Shown here one piece after another: positions 8,434-18,369 of a DNA stretch of 64,000 nucleotides. Origin of the DNA: Acetomicrobium hydrogeniformans ATCC BAA-1850 (GTDB taxonomy: Bacteria > Synergistota > Synergistia > Synergistales > Acetomicrobiaceae); the NCBI RefSeq assembly GCF_000160455.2, contig NZ_ACJX03000001.1, positions 557,501-621,500 of the forward strand, read 5' to 3'. Every line of letters starts with the position of its first letter. Within the stretch, counting starts at the first letter, position 1. A model generated the notes under the pieces. That model had not been told where the DNA came from. It did no database searches and was given only the letters and a program-made list of their open reading frames with translations. The position numbers and the translations under genes are program-made.

Positions 8434-9711
8434 TTATCCGCGCTCAACCAAATAATATCTCTTCTTCCCAAGTTTTAACAACATGTATTTTCCATACAAG
8501 AAGTTGTCGCTGTCAACTTCGTAATTTTCCTCATCCACTCTCTCGCCATTCAGCGACACGCCGCCACTGCGAATCAGTCGACGAGCCTCGCTTTTACTAG
8601 CACAGGCTCCGACGTGGACTAAGACATCCACCAAGCTCGAAGGTATCACCTTTGCATTGCCGCTTGGCACTTCCTGGCGTATTTCTTCAAGCAACTCAAG
8701 GGTAAGATCTTCGAGGGTATAGGCCTCTCCAAATAGAATCTCGCTAACTTTTTTTACTCTCTTCGCAGCATTATCGCCATGAACTACCCTTGTAATTTCG
8801 CCAGCCAAGATCTTCTGCGCCTCCCGACGCTCCGGATGCCTGGCGTGATTTGACATGACTTCCTTGATATCATCGATGGGAAGGAAGGTAAAGAGCTTCA
8901 GGAACTTCTCCACATCTCTGTCATCGGCGTTTATCCAAAATTGATAAAATTTATATGGCGTTGTGCGCACAGGCGACAACCAAACCGTTCCCTCTTCAGT
9001 CTTGCCAAACTTTTGTCCCGATGCCGTCAAAAGCAATGGATAGGTCAAGCCATATGCCTTTGCTCCCAATTTCTTACGGATTAGATCTATGCCTGCTATT
9101 ATATTAACCTGTTGGTCATTTCCTCCCATTTGCAGGGCGCAGTTCTCGTGCTGATATAGGTGATAAAAATCATAGGCTTGAAGAAGTATGTAAGAAAACT
9201 CCGTATATGTAATGGACTTTTCAGGATCTTCTATCCTACTTCTTACATAATCGCGAGCTATCATGAAATTTACGGTAAAATATTTTCCAAAATCCCTCAA
9301 AAACTCAATAAGCCCTAATTTAGAGAGCCAAGAATAATTATTTACTATTTTAGCTGAAGAAGCACCACAATCGAAATCCAAAAAATGCTCTATCTGTTTC
9401 TTTATTTCAGACAAATTGCGTTCTACCTGCTCCAATGTTAGAAGCTGTCTTTCCTTAGTTTTGCCTGAAGGGTCTCCAATTAGCCCTGTGCCTCCTCCGG
9501 CTACAGCAATTGGCTGATGTCCGGCACGTTGCAACCATGCCAACCCCATAATGGGGACAAGATGCCCAACGTGAAGGCTGTCGGCTGTTGGATCAAAACC
9601 TATATATCCTGAGGTAACTCTGGATTGAAAAACTTGGGATAACTCATCAGGATCACTGCACCACTCTACAAATCCTCGTTCTTGAAGTATCTTTAAAACA
9701 TTCTCCGGCAT
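8434..9711 (-). CDS. tyrS: Tyrosyl-tRNA synthetase
   Basis: 425 residues, the bacterial TyrRS length. It charges tRNA-Tyr. The class I HIGH motif appears as HVGH within GFDPTADSLHVGHLVP near residue 45, and the KMSKS-type loop as KFGKTEEG near 235. An S4-like RNA-binding domain fills about residues 360-420. The ATG start follows GGGAGGAAG. The upstream gap of 57 bases is too short for a T-box leader, and none is seen. Confidence 0.97.
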   Translation of the reverse strand: MPENVLKILQERGFVEWCSDPDELSQVFQSRVTSGYIGFDPTADSLHVGHLVPIMGLAWLQRAGHQPIAVAGGGTGLIGDPSGKTKERQLLTLEQVERNLSEIKKQIEHFLDFDCGASSAKIVNNYSWLSKLGLIEFLRDFGKYFTVNFMIARDYVRSRIEDPEKSITYTEFSYILLQAYDFYHLYQHENCALQMGGNDQQVNIIAGIDLIRKKLGAKAYGLTYPLLLTASGQKFGKTEEGTVWLSPVRTTPYKFYQFWINADDRDVEKFLKLFTFLPIDDIKEVMSNHARHPERREAQKILAGEITRVVHGDNAAKRVKKVSEILFGEAYTLEDLTLELLEEIRQEVPSGNAKVIPSSLVDVLVHVGACASKSEARRLIRSGGVSLNGERVDEENYEVDSDNFLYGKYMLLKLGKKRYYLVERG

Positions 9712-9768
9712 CGATCTTCCTCCCGAAATGTATTTGATATTTTATCATAGTAGCATAATGTAATAATG

Positions 9769-11271
9769 TTATTGTGAAATATAATTCTCAAGCTCCCAAA
9801 TTAGTTCTCCATGGTATATATCATTAAGTCCCACGAACAATCGCCCGGCATTTCTCAAATTATTTACAAATTCGTATAATTTGTCGTATTTTTGCTTAAA
9901 AGCCTCCTCGGTAGGAACGCTTACGTCGAAGAAATGTTCCATCGACAAAACTTGTTTAAGATCATCAAAAGTAGAAGCAAAGTTTATATCGACCCACATA
10001 AGATACTCGCGATCCACAACATTTGGAAAGGCATCTTTTAAAGAAATCCCGCTAAGAAGGCTGTCGGAAGAAATGAATCCCACAATGGCCATTTGATCAT
10101 TGGCCACCGCGATAATTGTCGCCGGAATATTTATCGCTCCTCCGCTCTCGTAGCCTGCGACAGAATTGCTGTTGATCCTCAAACTTGCTAATTTATTTTG
10201 CCAAATTCCGCTTATTATAGTTTTTCCCATATCCCCTCTATCCGGAAATTGAAAGAGCACTCCAGGCATAGGGATGGAAAATATATTTGCCCTGCCGCCA
10301 ACAGTTAAAACCATCTGCCCCTTTAAAAACTCCAATATACTCTCCGAACTTTGACCAAGCGCATCTGCCAACATCGAAACTCCCCTGGCCAATTCCGGGG
10401 TATCTAGAATCGTCATACCCAACGTGATAGAACGTTGTTCTGGCAAAAGATAGTTACCGCTCCACTTTTGAGGAGTCAGCAAGGCCAATTCCTCATCCGA
10501 AAAGACCCTTTCTATTCCTTCCAATCTCCATTTGGCCTGCAATTTGCCACTCTCAAACAACCAAGCCAACTCTACATCGAAAGGCACATCGCCAAAGCTG
10601 TCAAAGGGTATAAGATTTGTCGGTATATGACACCACAGGTGTCCGGGCCATTCTTCATACATAGACCACTTAATGCTAAAGGAATCGTCTTTAACTTTAT
10701 CTCTTTTATCGAAGTTTTGTTCCATGAGGATTAAATCTTCTTCCGATGAGGAAACAAGCAAGACCTTTCCCCGCAGAGACATCCACATACTCCTTTTATC
10801 GCTGGGATATATAACCATACGATCGCCATTTAACTCAAACTTTAAATCGGGATAATCCTCTTTCCATTTCAAAGGCAATCTATTCAGTTCAATAGAAGAC
10901 GCAACCACTTCATCGGGTTCTATAGCCAGGTAGAGCTTTCCCTCCGCAGGGTACATCATTAATGCGGCGCTATTCGAATCTTTCAAGAGGGTTAATGCCA
11001 GTGTTGCTAGTTTAACATCTGCTTCCCTGAGATTTAGATTTGAAAGAAAGCTTTTACCGAAGGCAACGTAATCTGCAAGATGCGACAGAGTAGAATTTTG
11101 ATCTATGTATACTATATACAACGAATTTTTGTCCGGGCTTGGAAGGGCGGAGGTGAGGTCCACCTTTGCTACGGGTTTGCCCAAAAAAACCAAACCGGAT
11201 ATCAATATTCCTAAAGCGACAAAACAAGAGAGCCAAAAAACTATCGCGCGTTTTACTCTAGAACCACCCAA
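9769..11271 (-). CDS. Membrane-anchored exported protein of unknown function
   Basis: 500 residues. Positively charged N-terminal residues (SRVKR) are followed by a hydrophobic stretch at about residues 9-31, consistent with a signal anchor or uncleaved signal peptide. The remainder is a soluble extracytoplasmic domain rich in beta-type segments. The start is TTG at 11271 with GGAGGG upstream. I do not recognise the family. It lies upstream of tyrS on the same strand with a 57-base gap, so they may be co-transcribed. No catalytic motif is apparent. Confidence 0.7.
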   Translation of the reverse strand: MGGSRVKRAIVFWLSCFVALGILISGLVFLGKPVAKVDLTSALPSPDKNSLYIVYIDQNSTLSHLADYVAFGKSFLSNLNLREADVKLATLALTLLKDSNSAALMMYPAEGKLYLAIEPDEVVASSIELNRLPLKWKEDYPDLKFELNGDRMVIYPSDKRSMWMSLRGKVLLVSSSEEDLILMEQNFDKRDKVKDDSFSIKWSMYEEWPGHLWCHIPTNLIPFDSFGDVPFDVELAWLFESGKLQAKWRLEGIERVFSDEELALLTPQKWSGNYLLPEQRSITLGMTILDTPELARGVSMLADALGQSSESILEFLKGQMVLTVGGRANIFSIPMPGVLFQFPDRGDMGKTIISGIWQNKLASLRINSNSVAGYESGGAINIPATIIAVANDQMAIVGFISSDSLLSGISLKDAFPNVVDREYLMWVDINFASTFDDLKQVLSMEHFFDVSVPTEEAFKQKYDKLYEFVNNLRNAGRLFVGLNDIYHGELIWELENYISQ

Positions 11272-11492
11272 GGAAATCCCTCCAGATTAACTAAGTTTGT
11301 TATGATACAACCTGTTCAAGCAGAAACAATAAGGAATACAATAAATTAGAAAAAATTATGCTTGCTAGAGTTAACGAAATTTACAATAATAAATACAGCA
11401 AGACGCAAAATCCCTTACAATAACTTAATATAATATATCATCTTGCCTGCATTATAACTACCATATCTTTAAAACATAGGGAGCGATAAATT

Positions 11493-12011
11493 GTGACTAC
11501 CATCTTGGGTCTATTTTTCATCTTTTTCGCACGGATAGCCGATGTCTCGATAGGAACTATGCGCATTCTGTTGTTAGTCCGCGGCATGAGGTTAAAAGCG
11601 GCTATGATTGGTTTCTGCGAAGTGTGCATATATATGATTGCCCTGTCGATAGTTCTGGGAGGCGGACAATTGAGCATGATCGAGCTCGTCTTCTATGCTG
11701 GGGGTTTTGCCGCCGGTAACTATATAGGATCTATGTTGGAAGAGAAAATGCTCTCCGGATATGCACTGGTCGAAGTTATAGCTGAAAGCAGTCCCCTGAT
11801 TGCCGAGAAGGTAGAAAACCTGAGGGAGGCCGGATATGGAACAACAGTGCTTCAGGGGGAAGGAAAATACGGTAAAAGAATGATTCTTAAAATAGTCTGC
11901 GAGAGAAAAAAAATCAACATCGTCTTGAATATGGTCAAAGGGTTGGGTTTCATATACATATCAGACGTCAAAAGCGTCACTGGAGGCTTCTTCGCCAACA
12001 AAGGGAAGTGA
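11493..12011 (+). CDS. UPF0316-type membrane protein (DUF5698 with DUF2179)
   Basis: 172 residues. Three hydrophobic segments lie at about residues 3-22, 40-57 and 62-80, followed by a soluble C-terminal domain of roughly 90 residues. The order FFARIADVSIGTMRILLLVRG then GYTTVLQGEGKYG-like segments matches the UPF0316 family of unknown function. The GTG start at 11493 has GGGAG upstream. Its last 51 bases overlap the 3' end of the convergent histidine-kinase gene, and both stops are clear. Regulatory binding of a small molecule by DUF2179 is only a family-level guess. Confidence 0.8.
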   Translation: MTTILGLFFIFFARIADVSIGTMRILLLVRGMRLKAAMIGFCEVCIYMIALSIVLGGGQLSMIELVFYAGGFAAGNYIGSMLEEKMLSGYALVEVIAESSPLIAEKVENLREAGYGTTVLQGEGKYGKRMILKIVCERKKINIVLNMVKGLGFIYISDVKSVTGGFFANKGK

Positions 12012-13343
12012 GACCGTACAAACTACCTTCGTGCCCTTGCCGCGCGAGGTAGTGATATCTATACTGCCTCCAACCAGGCGCATTCTCTCTATCATATTCG
12101 CAATCCCTCTGTGCCCTTTCACCCTTAAGGCTTCTGTATCCCCTTCAAAATCAAAACCGCATCCGTCGTCTTCAATACAAAGAATTAAGGATTTACCCTC
12201 ATAAAAGAGCTTTATCCAGACATTATCTGCATGACCGTGTTTGACTGCATTGTTGATTGCCTCTTGAGTTATCCTGAAGAAAGCAAGAATTGTATCTGTA
12301 TCCACTTCCGGAAGCTCAGAAGTCTCTATATGTATCTTAACTCCGTAAACTCGCTCTAGTCGATCGGTAAGCTCCGTCAATGCCTGCGACAATCCCAAGT
12401 CCAACCACGGAGGCGAGAGACTATCGCATAATCCCCTCAACTCTTTAACTGCCTCTGTCGCACTCTCCTCGGCTATTTCTATGTACTTTTTAGCCTTATC
12501 ACTCCAATTTTCACGCTTCAAAAGCAATATCCTTTGTAATAATGCTGTGACATCCTGGAGTGGACCGTCATGTATTTCCCTCGCAAGCTTGGTCCTTTCC
12601 TCCTCCTGAACCCTTACCAAATCAGATACATATCTTTGAGTAAGCTCTTCCCTTTCCCTTGCCGTCTGGGCCAGCTGATACAACACTTTTCTGAGCCTTC
12701 GGATCTCCTTGACTGCAACTGGATCGTCTTTTTTGGGAAGGTCCTTCCCCCATTTCAAGGAACTAACCTCGGATTCGAGAGAAAGCAAAGGCATTATCAA
12801 CCATCTCCAGAAAGCCCATGCCGCACACACCCCAGCAATAGCCAGCAATCCCACGGCTACCGGCCAGAGGTGAGAAAAGCGAACCATTGGCCCTAAAAGC
12901 TGAGACCATGCCACAGCTGCAATCACATACCACCCCTGAGAAGTGGGAATGGCTGCTATAGTGTAATTATCTCCAAAAGGTCCCTTGACAAGTATTGCCC
13001 TGCCAACTGGTATCCCCCCCTGCCACAGCTGAGGCAGCACATCCTGCGCCCGAGAAGATGCCGCCAATAAATTGCCGTTTTCATCCACTAAGGCTACCCA
13101 ACCGGGCAAAGATATATCCAACGCAAAGGATTCAAGAGATCGCGATATCATTAAATTACGGCGCATGAAGCGGGGCCTGTCCACCTGCACAGCGACCGAT
13201 TGTGCTAAATCCAAAACATATGACTCGGCAATGTTTTTCATTGCCTTTTCATGCTCAACAACACCCCAACCGGTTACGACTAAGATGGCTACAGAGGGAA
13301 TTAATATCAACAAAGTTAGGATCAAGAGCAGGTGCTTTTTCAT
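11961..13343 (-). CDS. Sensor histidine kinase, NarL/DegS type
   Basis: 460 residues. A transmembrane segment at about 4-26, an extracytoplasmic sensing part to about 150, a second transmembrane segment near 155-180, and then a cytoplasmic coiled linker. The HisKA_3 phosphorylation site is REIHDGPLQDVTALL near residue 255. The ATPase domain shows ITQEAINNAVKHGHADNV and DDGCGFDF. Its ATG overlaps the stop of the response-regulator gene by one base (TAATG), so the two form a coupled pair. The signal sensed cannot be read from the sequence. The 3' end overlaps the convergent UPF0316 gene by 51 bases. Confidence 0.92.
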   Translation of the reverse strand: MKKHLLLILTLLILIPSVAILVVTGWGVVEHEKAMKNIAESYVLDLAQSVAVQVDRPRFMRRNLMISRSLESFALDISLPGWVALVDENGNLLAASSRAQDVLPQLWQGGIPVGRAILVKGPFGDNYTIAAIPTSQGWYVIAAVAWSQLLGPMVRFSHLWPVAVGLLAIAGVCAAWAFWRWLIMPLLSLESEVSSLKWGKDLPKKDDPVAVKEIRRLRKVLYQLAQTAREREELTQRYVSDLVRVQEEERTKLAREIHDGPLQDVTALLQRILLLKRENWSDKAKKYIEIAEESATEAVKELRGLCDSLSPPWLDLGLSQALTELTDRLERVYGVKIHIETSELPEVDTDTILAFFRITQEAINNAVKHGHADNVWIKLFYEGKSLILCIEDDGCGFDFEGDTEALRVKGHRGIANMIERMRLVGGSIDITTSRGKGTKVVCTVSLPFVGEEASSDAFDV

Positions 13344-13978
13344 TATTCCAACAGTTCCTCCAAGGTAACAACGCCATATTTCAAGGCCAACAACAAAGCT
13401 TCGGTTTTATTACGCGCACCAAGTTTGTCGTATATTGAGGCCAAGTGGGTCTGAACCGTTCGTTCACTTATATATAGTTTTGAGGCTATTTCTTTACTGG
13501 ATTCACCTCTGCCAGCCAGCAGCAAAACTTCCCTCTCCCTGGGAGAAAGCGATTCCGGAGTAAAACCGGGTTCTTCGACGGCAGCAGCCACCTCTTTATC
13601 CAGATAAACCCCTTGAGATGCCACGATCTCGATAGCTCTCAGAAGCTCTTCGGGTGACGCCGTTTTCAAAATGTACCCCTTTGCACCAGCCCTCAAGGAC
13701 GCCAGCACGTATTGCTGGGCATCGTAGGAAGTGAGCATTAAGCAGGCAACCTTCAGCTCTTCCTGTCTTATTTGTCTGACCAAAGTAACTCCGTCGATCC
13801 CGGGCATCCGTATGTCTATGAGAGCAACATCTGGAAGTTGGTCTTTTATCACGTTCAAGGCGCTTTCACCATCGGAAGCTTCTCCTACAAGTTTTATATT
13901 CTCTCTGTTCTCCAAATAAGATTTAAAACCCTCTCTTGTTAACGGGTGATCATCTGCCAATACAACTTTTATGACCAC
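13343..13978 (-). CDS. NarL/FixJ-family response regulator
   Basis: 211 residues. The receiver domain spans about residues 1-120 with the acidic pair ADDHPLTREG, the phosphoacceptor Asp in VALIDIRMPGIDG near residue 55 and the Lys in KGYILKTASPEELLRA near 105. The LuxR-type helix-turn-helix is at about 145-205 (LSPREREVLLLAGRGESSKE, ISERTVQTHLASIYDKL). The ATG start follows a GGAGGTG site. It precedes its partner kinase and probably activates or represses genes in answer to it. Targets are unknown. Confidence 0.95.
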   Translation of the reverse strand: MVIKVVLADDHPLTREGFKSYLENRENIKLVGEASDGESALNVIKDQLPDVALIDIRMPGIDGVTLVRQIRQEELKVACLMLTSYDAQQYVLASLRAGAKGYILKTASPEELLRAIEIVASQGVYLDKEVAAAVEEPGFTPESLSPREREVLLLAGRGESSKEIASKLYISERTVQTHLASIYDKLGARNKTEALLLALKYGVVTLEELLE

Positions 13979-14008
13979 TCTGTTTCACCTCCATTTAGAC
14001 TTTCGTAA

Positions 14009-14037
14009 TATATAACCTACATGTTTATTTTATACAA
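14009..14037 (-). promoter_or_regulatory. Possible promoter of the two-component operon
   Basis: On the minus strand TTGTAT (14037-14032) and TATATA (14014-14009) have a 17-base spacer and stand about 30 bases before the response-regulator start codon. The gap is AT-rich, so the match could be chance. Confidence 0.35.
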
Positions 14038-14121
14038 CTATAACCACATGGGATTACGTAAAGATGCTTATCGTTGTCTCCATGTAATTTTCTGGTGTAT
14101 CATACGAAGGGGGTGAATTTG

Positions 14122-14520
14122 TTGAATTCAAAAAAACTGTTGGCATGTCTTTTAATGGTAATGGTGGTTTTAACTGTCTATTTGGGAGTGGAACTTCATC
14201 GAACGAAACAAAACCTCGCAACTTTAGAGAAAAGCTACAATATAATGATTGCCATGGTCCCTCCTGCCGCCTCGTGGCCTGAGGGCATCTCCAAAGAGGC
14301 AGTAATAGACGAACTGGCTAAAAGAAAGGAACTTTTCCCATGGCAGGGCGTGCTGGGAGGAACATTTGGACTTTATGACAAAAGTCGGGTTTGGTTTGTC
14401 GGGCCAAAGTGGTGTTTAGCCTACATCGAAGATGGGCATATCGGCGGTTATATATTGCTGCGCTACCATATTACTCCCAAGGGCATTGAGTGGCAGTTAC
14501 TGGATAGCGAAGAGATTTAA
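14122..14520 (+). CDS. Small membrane-anchored protein of unknown function
   Basis: About 132 residues. An N-terminal Lys-Lys pair is followed by a hydrophobic helix at about residues 5-24 and a short heptad-like stretch (ELHRTKQNLATLEKSYN), then a globular part with several Trp and Gly residues. I chose the TTG at 14122 because AAGGGGGTG lies 6 bases upstream; the frame is open to 14074 but without a site there. It stands alone between two minus-strand genes and ends 50 bases before the convergent sbcC. I do not recognise the family. Confidence 0.6.
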   Translation: MNSKKLLACLLMVMVVLTVYLGVELHRTKQNLATLEKSYNIMIAMVPPAASWPEGISKEAVIDELAKRKELFPWQGVLGGTFGLYDKSRVWFVGPKWCLAYIEDGHIGGYILLRYHITPKGIEWQLLDSEEI

Positions 14521-14571
14521 TTTTCGAATTCTTTAACTTCTAATTCTTTGGGAGATGTCTTCAGTTAGACG

Positions 14572-17256
14572 TTAGCGCTTTATCATAGAAACAACCCCTT
14601 TTTCCACCTCAATGCGCCTTGAAAAGAGGGAGGCAAAATCCATATCGTGAGTTATTACACCGACAAAGGCTTCTTTGCCTAAATTGTCGAAGAGTTCCAT
14701 CATCATCTCTAAATTCCCATCATCTAACATAGCAAGGCCTTCGTCTATGAATAAGATTTGTTTGAAACCTACCCTGTTCGCAAGATGTCTCAACATCATC
14801 AATGAGACCATGGCCCTTTCCCCGCCGGACAAACTGGCGGCATCGCGCCTGTAACCTCCGCTTGTTACGTAAAGGTTCCCCCTTTCTGCGACTAAAGAAA
14901 ATCCTTTAAAAGAAAGGTTTTTGTTTACAGCGCTGAGTAATTCCTCAAGTATGGTGTCGCTCAAAAAACGCACAAAATTTCTGCCATCTGTATATTTTTG
15001 CAGTTTGATGGCAACATCGAAAGCTTGGCTTATTACATTGTATTTTTCCTTCATCTGCCCTTTTTCTTTTTCGAGTCCTTCTTTCTGTCTGAGATTGTAT
15101 TGCAGTTCGTTCAAAACGCTCTTCAGCCTTTCTTCCTCTTCTTCCAGCTCCTGCTTACGATTTGTTAACGTTTCCAACGCCGGAAGGGTCGTTTCGAATT
15201 TAAGCTTAAAGTCTCGAAATTCAACTTTAGCACGGGACAGGAGATCGCGCGATAAATCTAGGCGGCGTCTGGCGTCTTCCACTTCTTCTTTACTACAATG
15301 AGTCATACCGTCGCGGTACATTAACTTAGTTTTGTCTTTTTGAGTCAATCCGTGTTTACGGCATAACTCTCTGAAGTTCTCAGCAGCATCCCGCAGTGCA
15401 TTTTTCGCATTCTCCCGTAGCCATTCTGCTTGTGCCAATTCTCCTTCTAATTTTCTTTTTTTCTCTTTTAATTCCTCGATCTCCGAGTTGAGAGAATCGC
15501 CTTTGTTGCGGATTTCTTCCAACTCCTTTAAAAACCTTTCCCTCTCTTTTGCAGCTTTTACTACATCTTCCGGCAAAAGTCCGCCAAGAACTTCCTCGAG
15601 GTTTTTTGCAACTTGGCACATTTTCTTCATGTCCTTCAAATTTTTCTCCAGGGATCCCATGAGCTGGTGTTTTTTTAACTCTTGCTTTCTAATATTGTCT
15701 TCCAATTCACCAAGAAGGGCATCTATTTCTCTAACGGACAATTCAGATCGAGGCGCCTCGAAACCGAGAGACCTGATCTCTTCCCTCAACCTCCTGCCCT
15801 CTTGTAAAAGAGTCAAAGTTCGATTCTTGGCCTTTCCCCACTCAGACAAAGCCTCTCCCAGATCGGAAAAAACCAGCGACCTGGCAACCTCGATAGCTCC
15901 AACACCCTTAAAGCGCTCGAAATCTACAGCTCCATCCGGCGCTAGCTGCTTTACCCAATCTATTAACCGGCTTCTAATCGCCTCGAGAGTACGCACCATA
16001 GTATGGGCTATATTTTTATGTTCTTGAATAACGTCGCACAGGCTTCTCTCAAGCTTTTGTCTATATAATTTTCGCCTTCTTTTCGAAAGTTCGTCCAGGC
16101 TTTTATTGTTCTTTGCGATATCCGCTTCGATAAGCTCAATTTCTGTCTTGCAAAATTTTATACCTTCGGCCAAATCCAATAATTTTAACGCTTCATCTTT
16201 ATGTTGTGCATACTTATTGATATTTTGCATCTTTGAATAAATATTTTTATAGGCAACTCTTAGTTTGTTTACTTCCGTGATTTTAGGCTCAATTTTTTTA
16301 TTGATGTATTGAATATTAGATTCCAAAGAATTAATTTTTTCATATAACTCTCTATAGTGCTTTGACACTGAAATCAAGCCTTTCAAAGCTTGATTAGCCT
16401 CATAAAGTCTGTATTCATCGTAAATATTTTTATACAGAGCAGATGCCTCTTCATGTTCGGATGAAAGGCGTTTTATTTGCTCTTCAAGCTCAACTAATTT
16501 ATTTTTTATATCGATAGACTTTTTAATGGCAACCAACCTGTCTTGCACACTTTTCAGATTTCGACCCACGCTCTTTAAATCGCGACGTATCTCTTCCTCG
16601 GGTGGCAGCTTATTTAAAAAATCTTCGACCTTTTGAAGAGACCCTTTTACATTTTCAATTTCGGCCGTAGCAATCTGAACGATTCTTCTAACCTTTTCCT
16701 GTAGCTTGCTTTCGCTCTCCAATCCCAAAGAGGCAGTTAAAATCTGCCACCTCTCGCCTGGCGATACATCCACGAATTTTGTAACCATCCCTTGAGGCAC
16801 AAATACGGTGGATATAAAGGCATCGCGCAATTTACTTAAATTGGCATCACCCATGCTATCAGCAAAGGGCGATAGGACTTTTGCAATACATCCATTAACT
16901 TCTTTAACGTTAGATGCTATAACATCCCACTTTCCACCATCATCGCCACCTTTTTCCAGCAGCGCCTCTTGTTGTCCCTTTGGGCCTTTAAACTTCCTCG
17001 TTATCCTGTAAACATCCCCATTTTTAACAAAAGTACAGATAACGCGACCTTCAGAGGAGCCCATCCTGATGACATTAAGGTTGTTTACCACTCTAACCGG
17101 AGTAGGAGAACCAAATAAAGCCAAAACAAGGGAATCCAATATTGAACTTTTGCCCGCTCCATTTGGCCCGACTATTGCAACCGCTCCCGGGTCGAAGTTA
17201 ATGCCGGCTTCCCTCAACCCCAAGATGTTTCTTACTTTCAACTCCAAAAGTCTCAA
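14572..17256 (-). CDS. sbcC: SbcC/Rad50-type DNA repair ATPase
   Basis: 894 residues. With SbcD it forms an SMC-like nuclease complex that opens hairpins and processes double-strand ends. The N-terminal Walker A is VGPNGAGKSSILDS near residue 30, and the C-terminal lobe has the signature SLSGGERAMVSLMMLRH and Walker B QILFIDEGLAMLDD near 835. Long charged coiled coils fill about residues 180-780. I found no CxxC zinc-hook pair at the coiled-coil apex; the cysteines there are isolated. The TTG start overlaps the SbcD stop (TTGA), giving tight coupling. Confidence 0.93.
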   Translation of the reverse strand: MRLLELKVRNILGLREAGINFDPGAVAIVGPNGAGKSSILDSLVLALFGSPTPVRVVNNLNVIRMGSSEGRVICTFVKNGDVYRITRKFKGPKGQQEALLEKGGDDGGKWDVIASNVKEVNGCIAKVLSPFADSMGDANLSKLRDAFISTVFVPQGMVTKFVDVSPGERWQILTASLGLESESKLQEKVRRIVQIATAEIENVKGSLQKVEDFLNKLPPEEEIRRDLKSVGRNLKSVQDRLVAIKKSIDIKNKLVELEEQIKRLSSEHEEASALYKNIYDEYRLYEANQALKGLISVSKHYRELYEKINSLESNIQYINKKIEPKITEVNKLRVAYKNIYSKMQNINKYAQHKDEALKLLDLAEGIKFCKTEIELIEADIAKNNKSLDELSKRRRKLYRQKLERSLCDVIQEHKNIAHTMVRTLEAIRSRLIDWVKQLAPDGAVDFERFKGVGAIEVARSLVFSDLGEALSEWGKAKNRTLTLLQEGRRLREEIRSLGFEAPRSELSVREIDALLGELEDNIRKQELKKHQLMGSLEKNLKDMKKMCQVAKNLEEVLGGLLPEDVVKAAKERERFLKELEEIRNKGDSLNSEIEELKEKKRKLEGELAQAEWLRENAKNALRDAAENFRELCRKHGLTQKDKTKLMYRDGMTHCSKEEVEDARRRLDLSRDLLSRAKVEFRDFKLKFETTLPALETLTNRKQELEEEEERLKSVLNELQYNLRQKEGLEKEKGQMKEKYNVISQAFDVAIKLQKYTDGRNFVRFLSDTILEELLSAVNKNLSFKGFSLVAERGNLYVTSGGYRRDAASLSGGERAMVSLMMLRHLANRVGFKQILFIDEGLAMLDDGNLEMMMELFDNLGKEAFVGVITHDMDFASLFSRRIEVEKGVVSMIKR

Positions 17257-18368
17257 TACTTTTCACCCGCTTCAAAATAGGACTTGATCTCACTCCACAT
17301 CGTCGAAGGATCTTTGCCCGAAAGAAGTTTTTCTCCAAGTTTTTTTAAAATCAACAAAGTCGATTCATTTTCTTCTTGGCTCTCGATGTAATGTTTCCAT
17401 AACCGAATTATATCGAAGGGGTCTTGAGGCGAGCTGATTTCAGAAATCATGCCCTCATTTACGGCGACCACGACTATCTGTTCTCCTCCCAGGTTTCTAC
17501 ATTTATCCAGAAGTTGCGATATAGGCAAAGAGGATCTATTAACGATAACCCTGACATAGGCATCACGCGGGATCAATCGCGATGAAGTCGATAGGGATTT
17601 AAAGGCTTCTTCTTCGTCGTCGTAGCGCAAAGTTATTAGTTCTTTGCTGTTTATCGGAATATCTTCGATATTTCCTTTCTCGTCAATGATGTAAAGGCCC
17701 GTACAATGCCCTTCCTCAGAAAAGTCCAACCGCAAGGGAGAGCCCGCATAATAGATCGGAGGGGTGTCTTCAGAAACCTTTCCGTGACGATGTATATGTC
17801 CGCATATTGTCAAATCTATTTCCAGGTCTTTTAAGACATCTTTTGGAAGGGTTAACTCGGAGAGGTTTGGAACAGTATCTTCTACGGCCATATGGGCAAA
17901 ACATATACGCATATTTGCCTTTGGTGCACCTTTCCAACGGGACTTTAAGAACTCATCCAATTCTTCCTCTTTGGGACAATCATGTTTTCGTAAATAAGGC
18001 AATAAAAATATAAGGAAATCACCTATATTCGCATAAGTCACCTCATCGACAAAAACAAACCGCCCATCGCCTTGAAAGAGCTCCCATATTTTGATTCCGC
18101 TCCAATCGTGATTTCCCTTCAATAAATAAATCGTGGGTTTCCACGGAAGCGACAAAACGCTGGAGAAAAAATTGGCAACAGGCATTACCACTTCTTCTCC
18201 CGGATATCTGAAGCTATGAAAGATATCGCCAAGCACAAATAAGGCGTCTACTTTGAAATCCCGGGCTGCTTCATACATTTGAGATAGGGCAGATATGGTT
18301 TCTTCCAGCCTGTCAACGCCCCAAGTGCGAGCGCCGGCATGCCAGTCGGCACAAACCAAAATTCTCAA
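17253..18368 (-). CDS. sbcD: SbcD/Mre11-type exonuclease
   Basis: 371 residues. It is the metallo-phosphoesterase nuclease partner of SbcC. The metal-binding motifs are in order: CADWHAG (residues 6-12), VLGDIFHSF near 46, LLKGNHDWSG near 85, AHMAVED near 160 and CGHIHRHGK near 195. The start is TTG, 1 base after the stop of the HD-domain gene, and the stop overlaps the sbcC start. The last 110 residues form the capping and SbcC-binding part and are less conserved. Confidence 0.93.
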   Translation of the reverse strand: MRILVCADWHAGARTWGVDRLEETISALSQMYEAARDFKVDALFVLGDIFHSFRYPGEEVVMPVANFFSSVLSLPWKPTIYLLKGNHDWSGIKIWELFQGDGRFVFVDEVTYANIGDFLIFLLPYLRKHDCPKEEELDEFLKSRWKGAPKANMRICFAHMAVEDTVPNLSELTLPKDVLKDLEIDLTICGHIHRHGKVSEDTPPIYYAGSPLRLDFSEEGHCTGLYIIDEKGNIEDIPINSKELITLRYDDEEEAFKSLSTSSRLIPRDAYVRVIVNRSSLPISQLLDKCRNLGGEQIVVVAVNEGMISEISSPQDPFDIIRLWKHYIESQEENESTLLILKKLGEKLLSGKDPSTMWSEIKSYFEAGEKY

Positions 18369-18369
18369 A

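Noticed and set aside
8434-9768. T-box leader for tyrS
   Set aside because: The gap upstream of tyrS is only 57 bases and shows no T-box or specifier stem.
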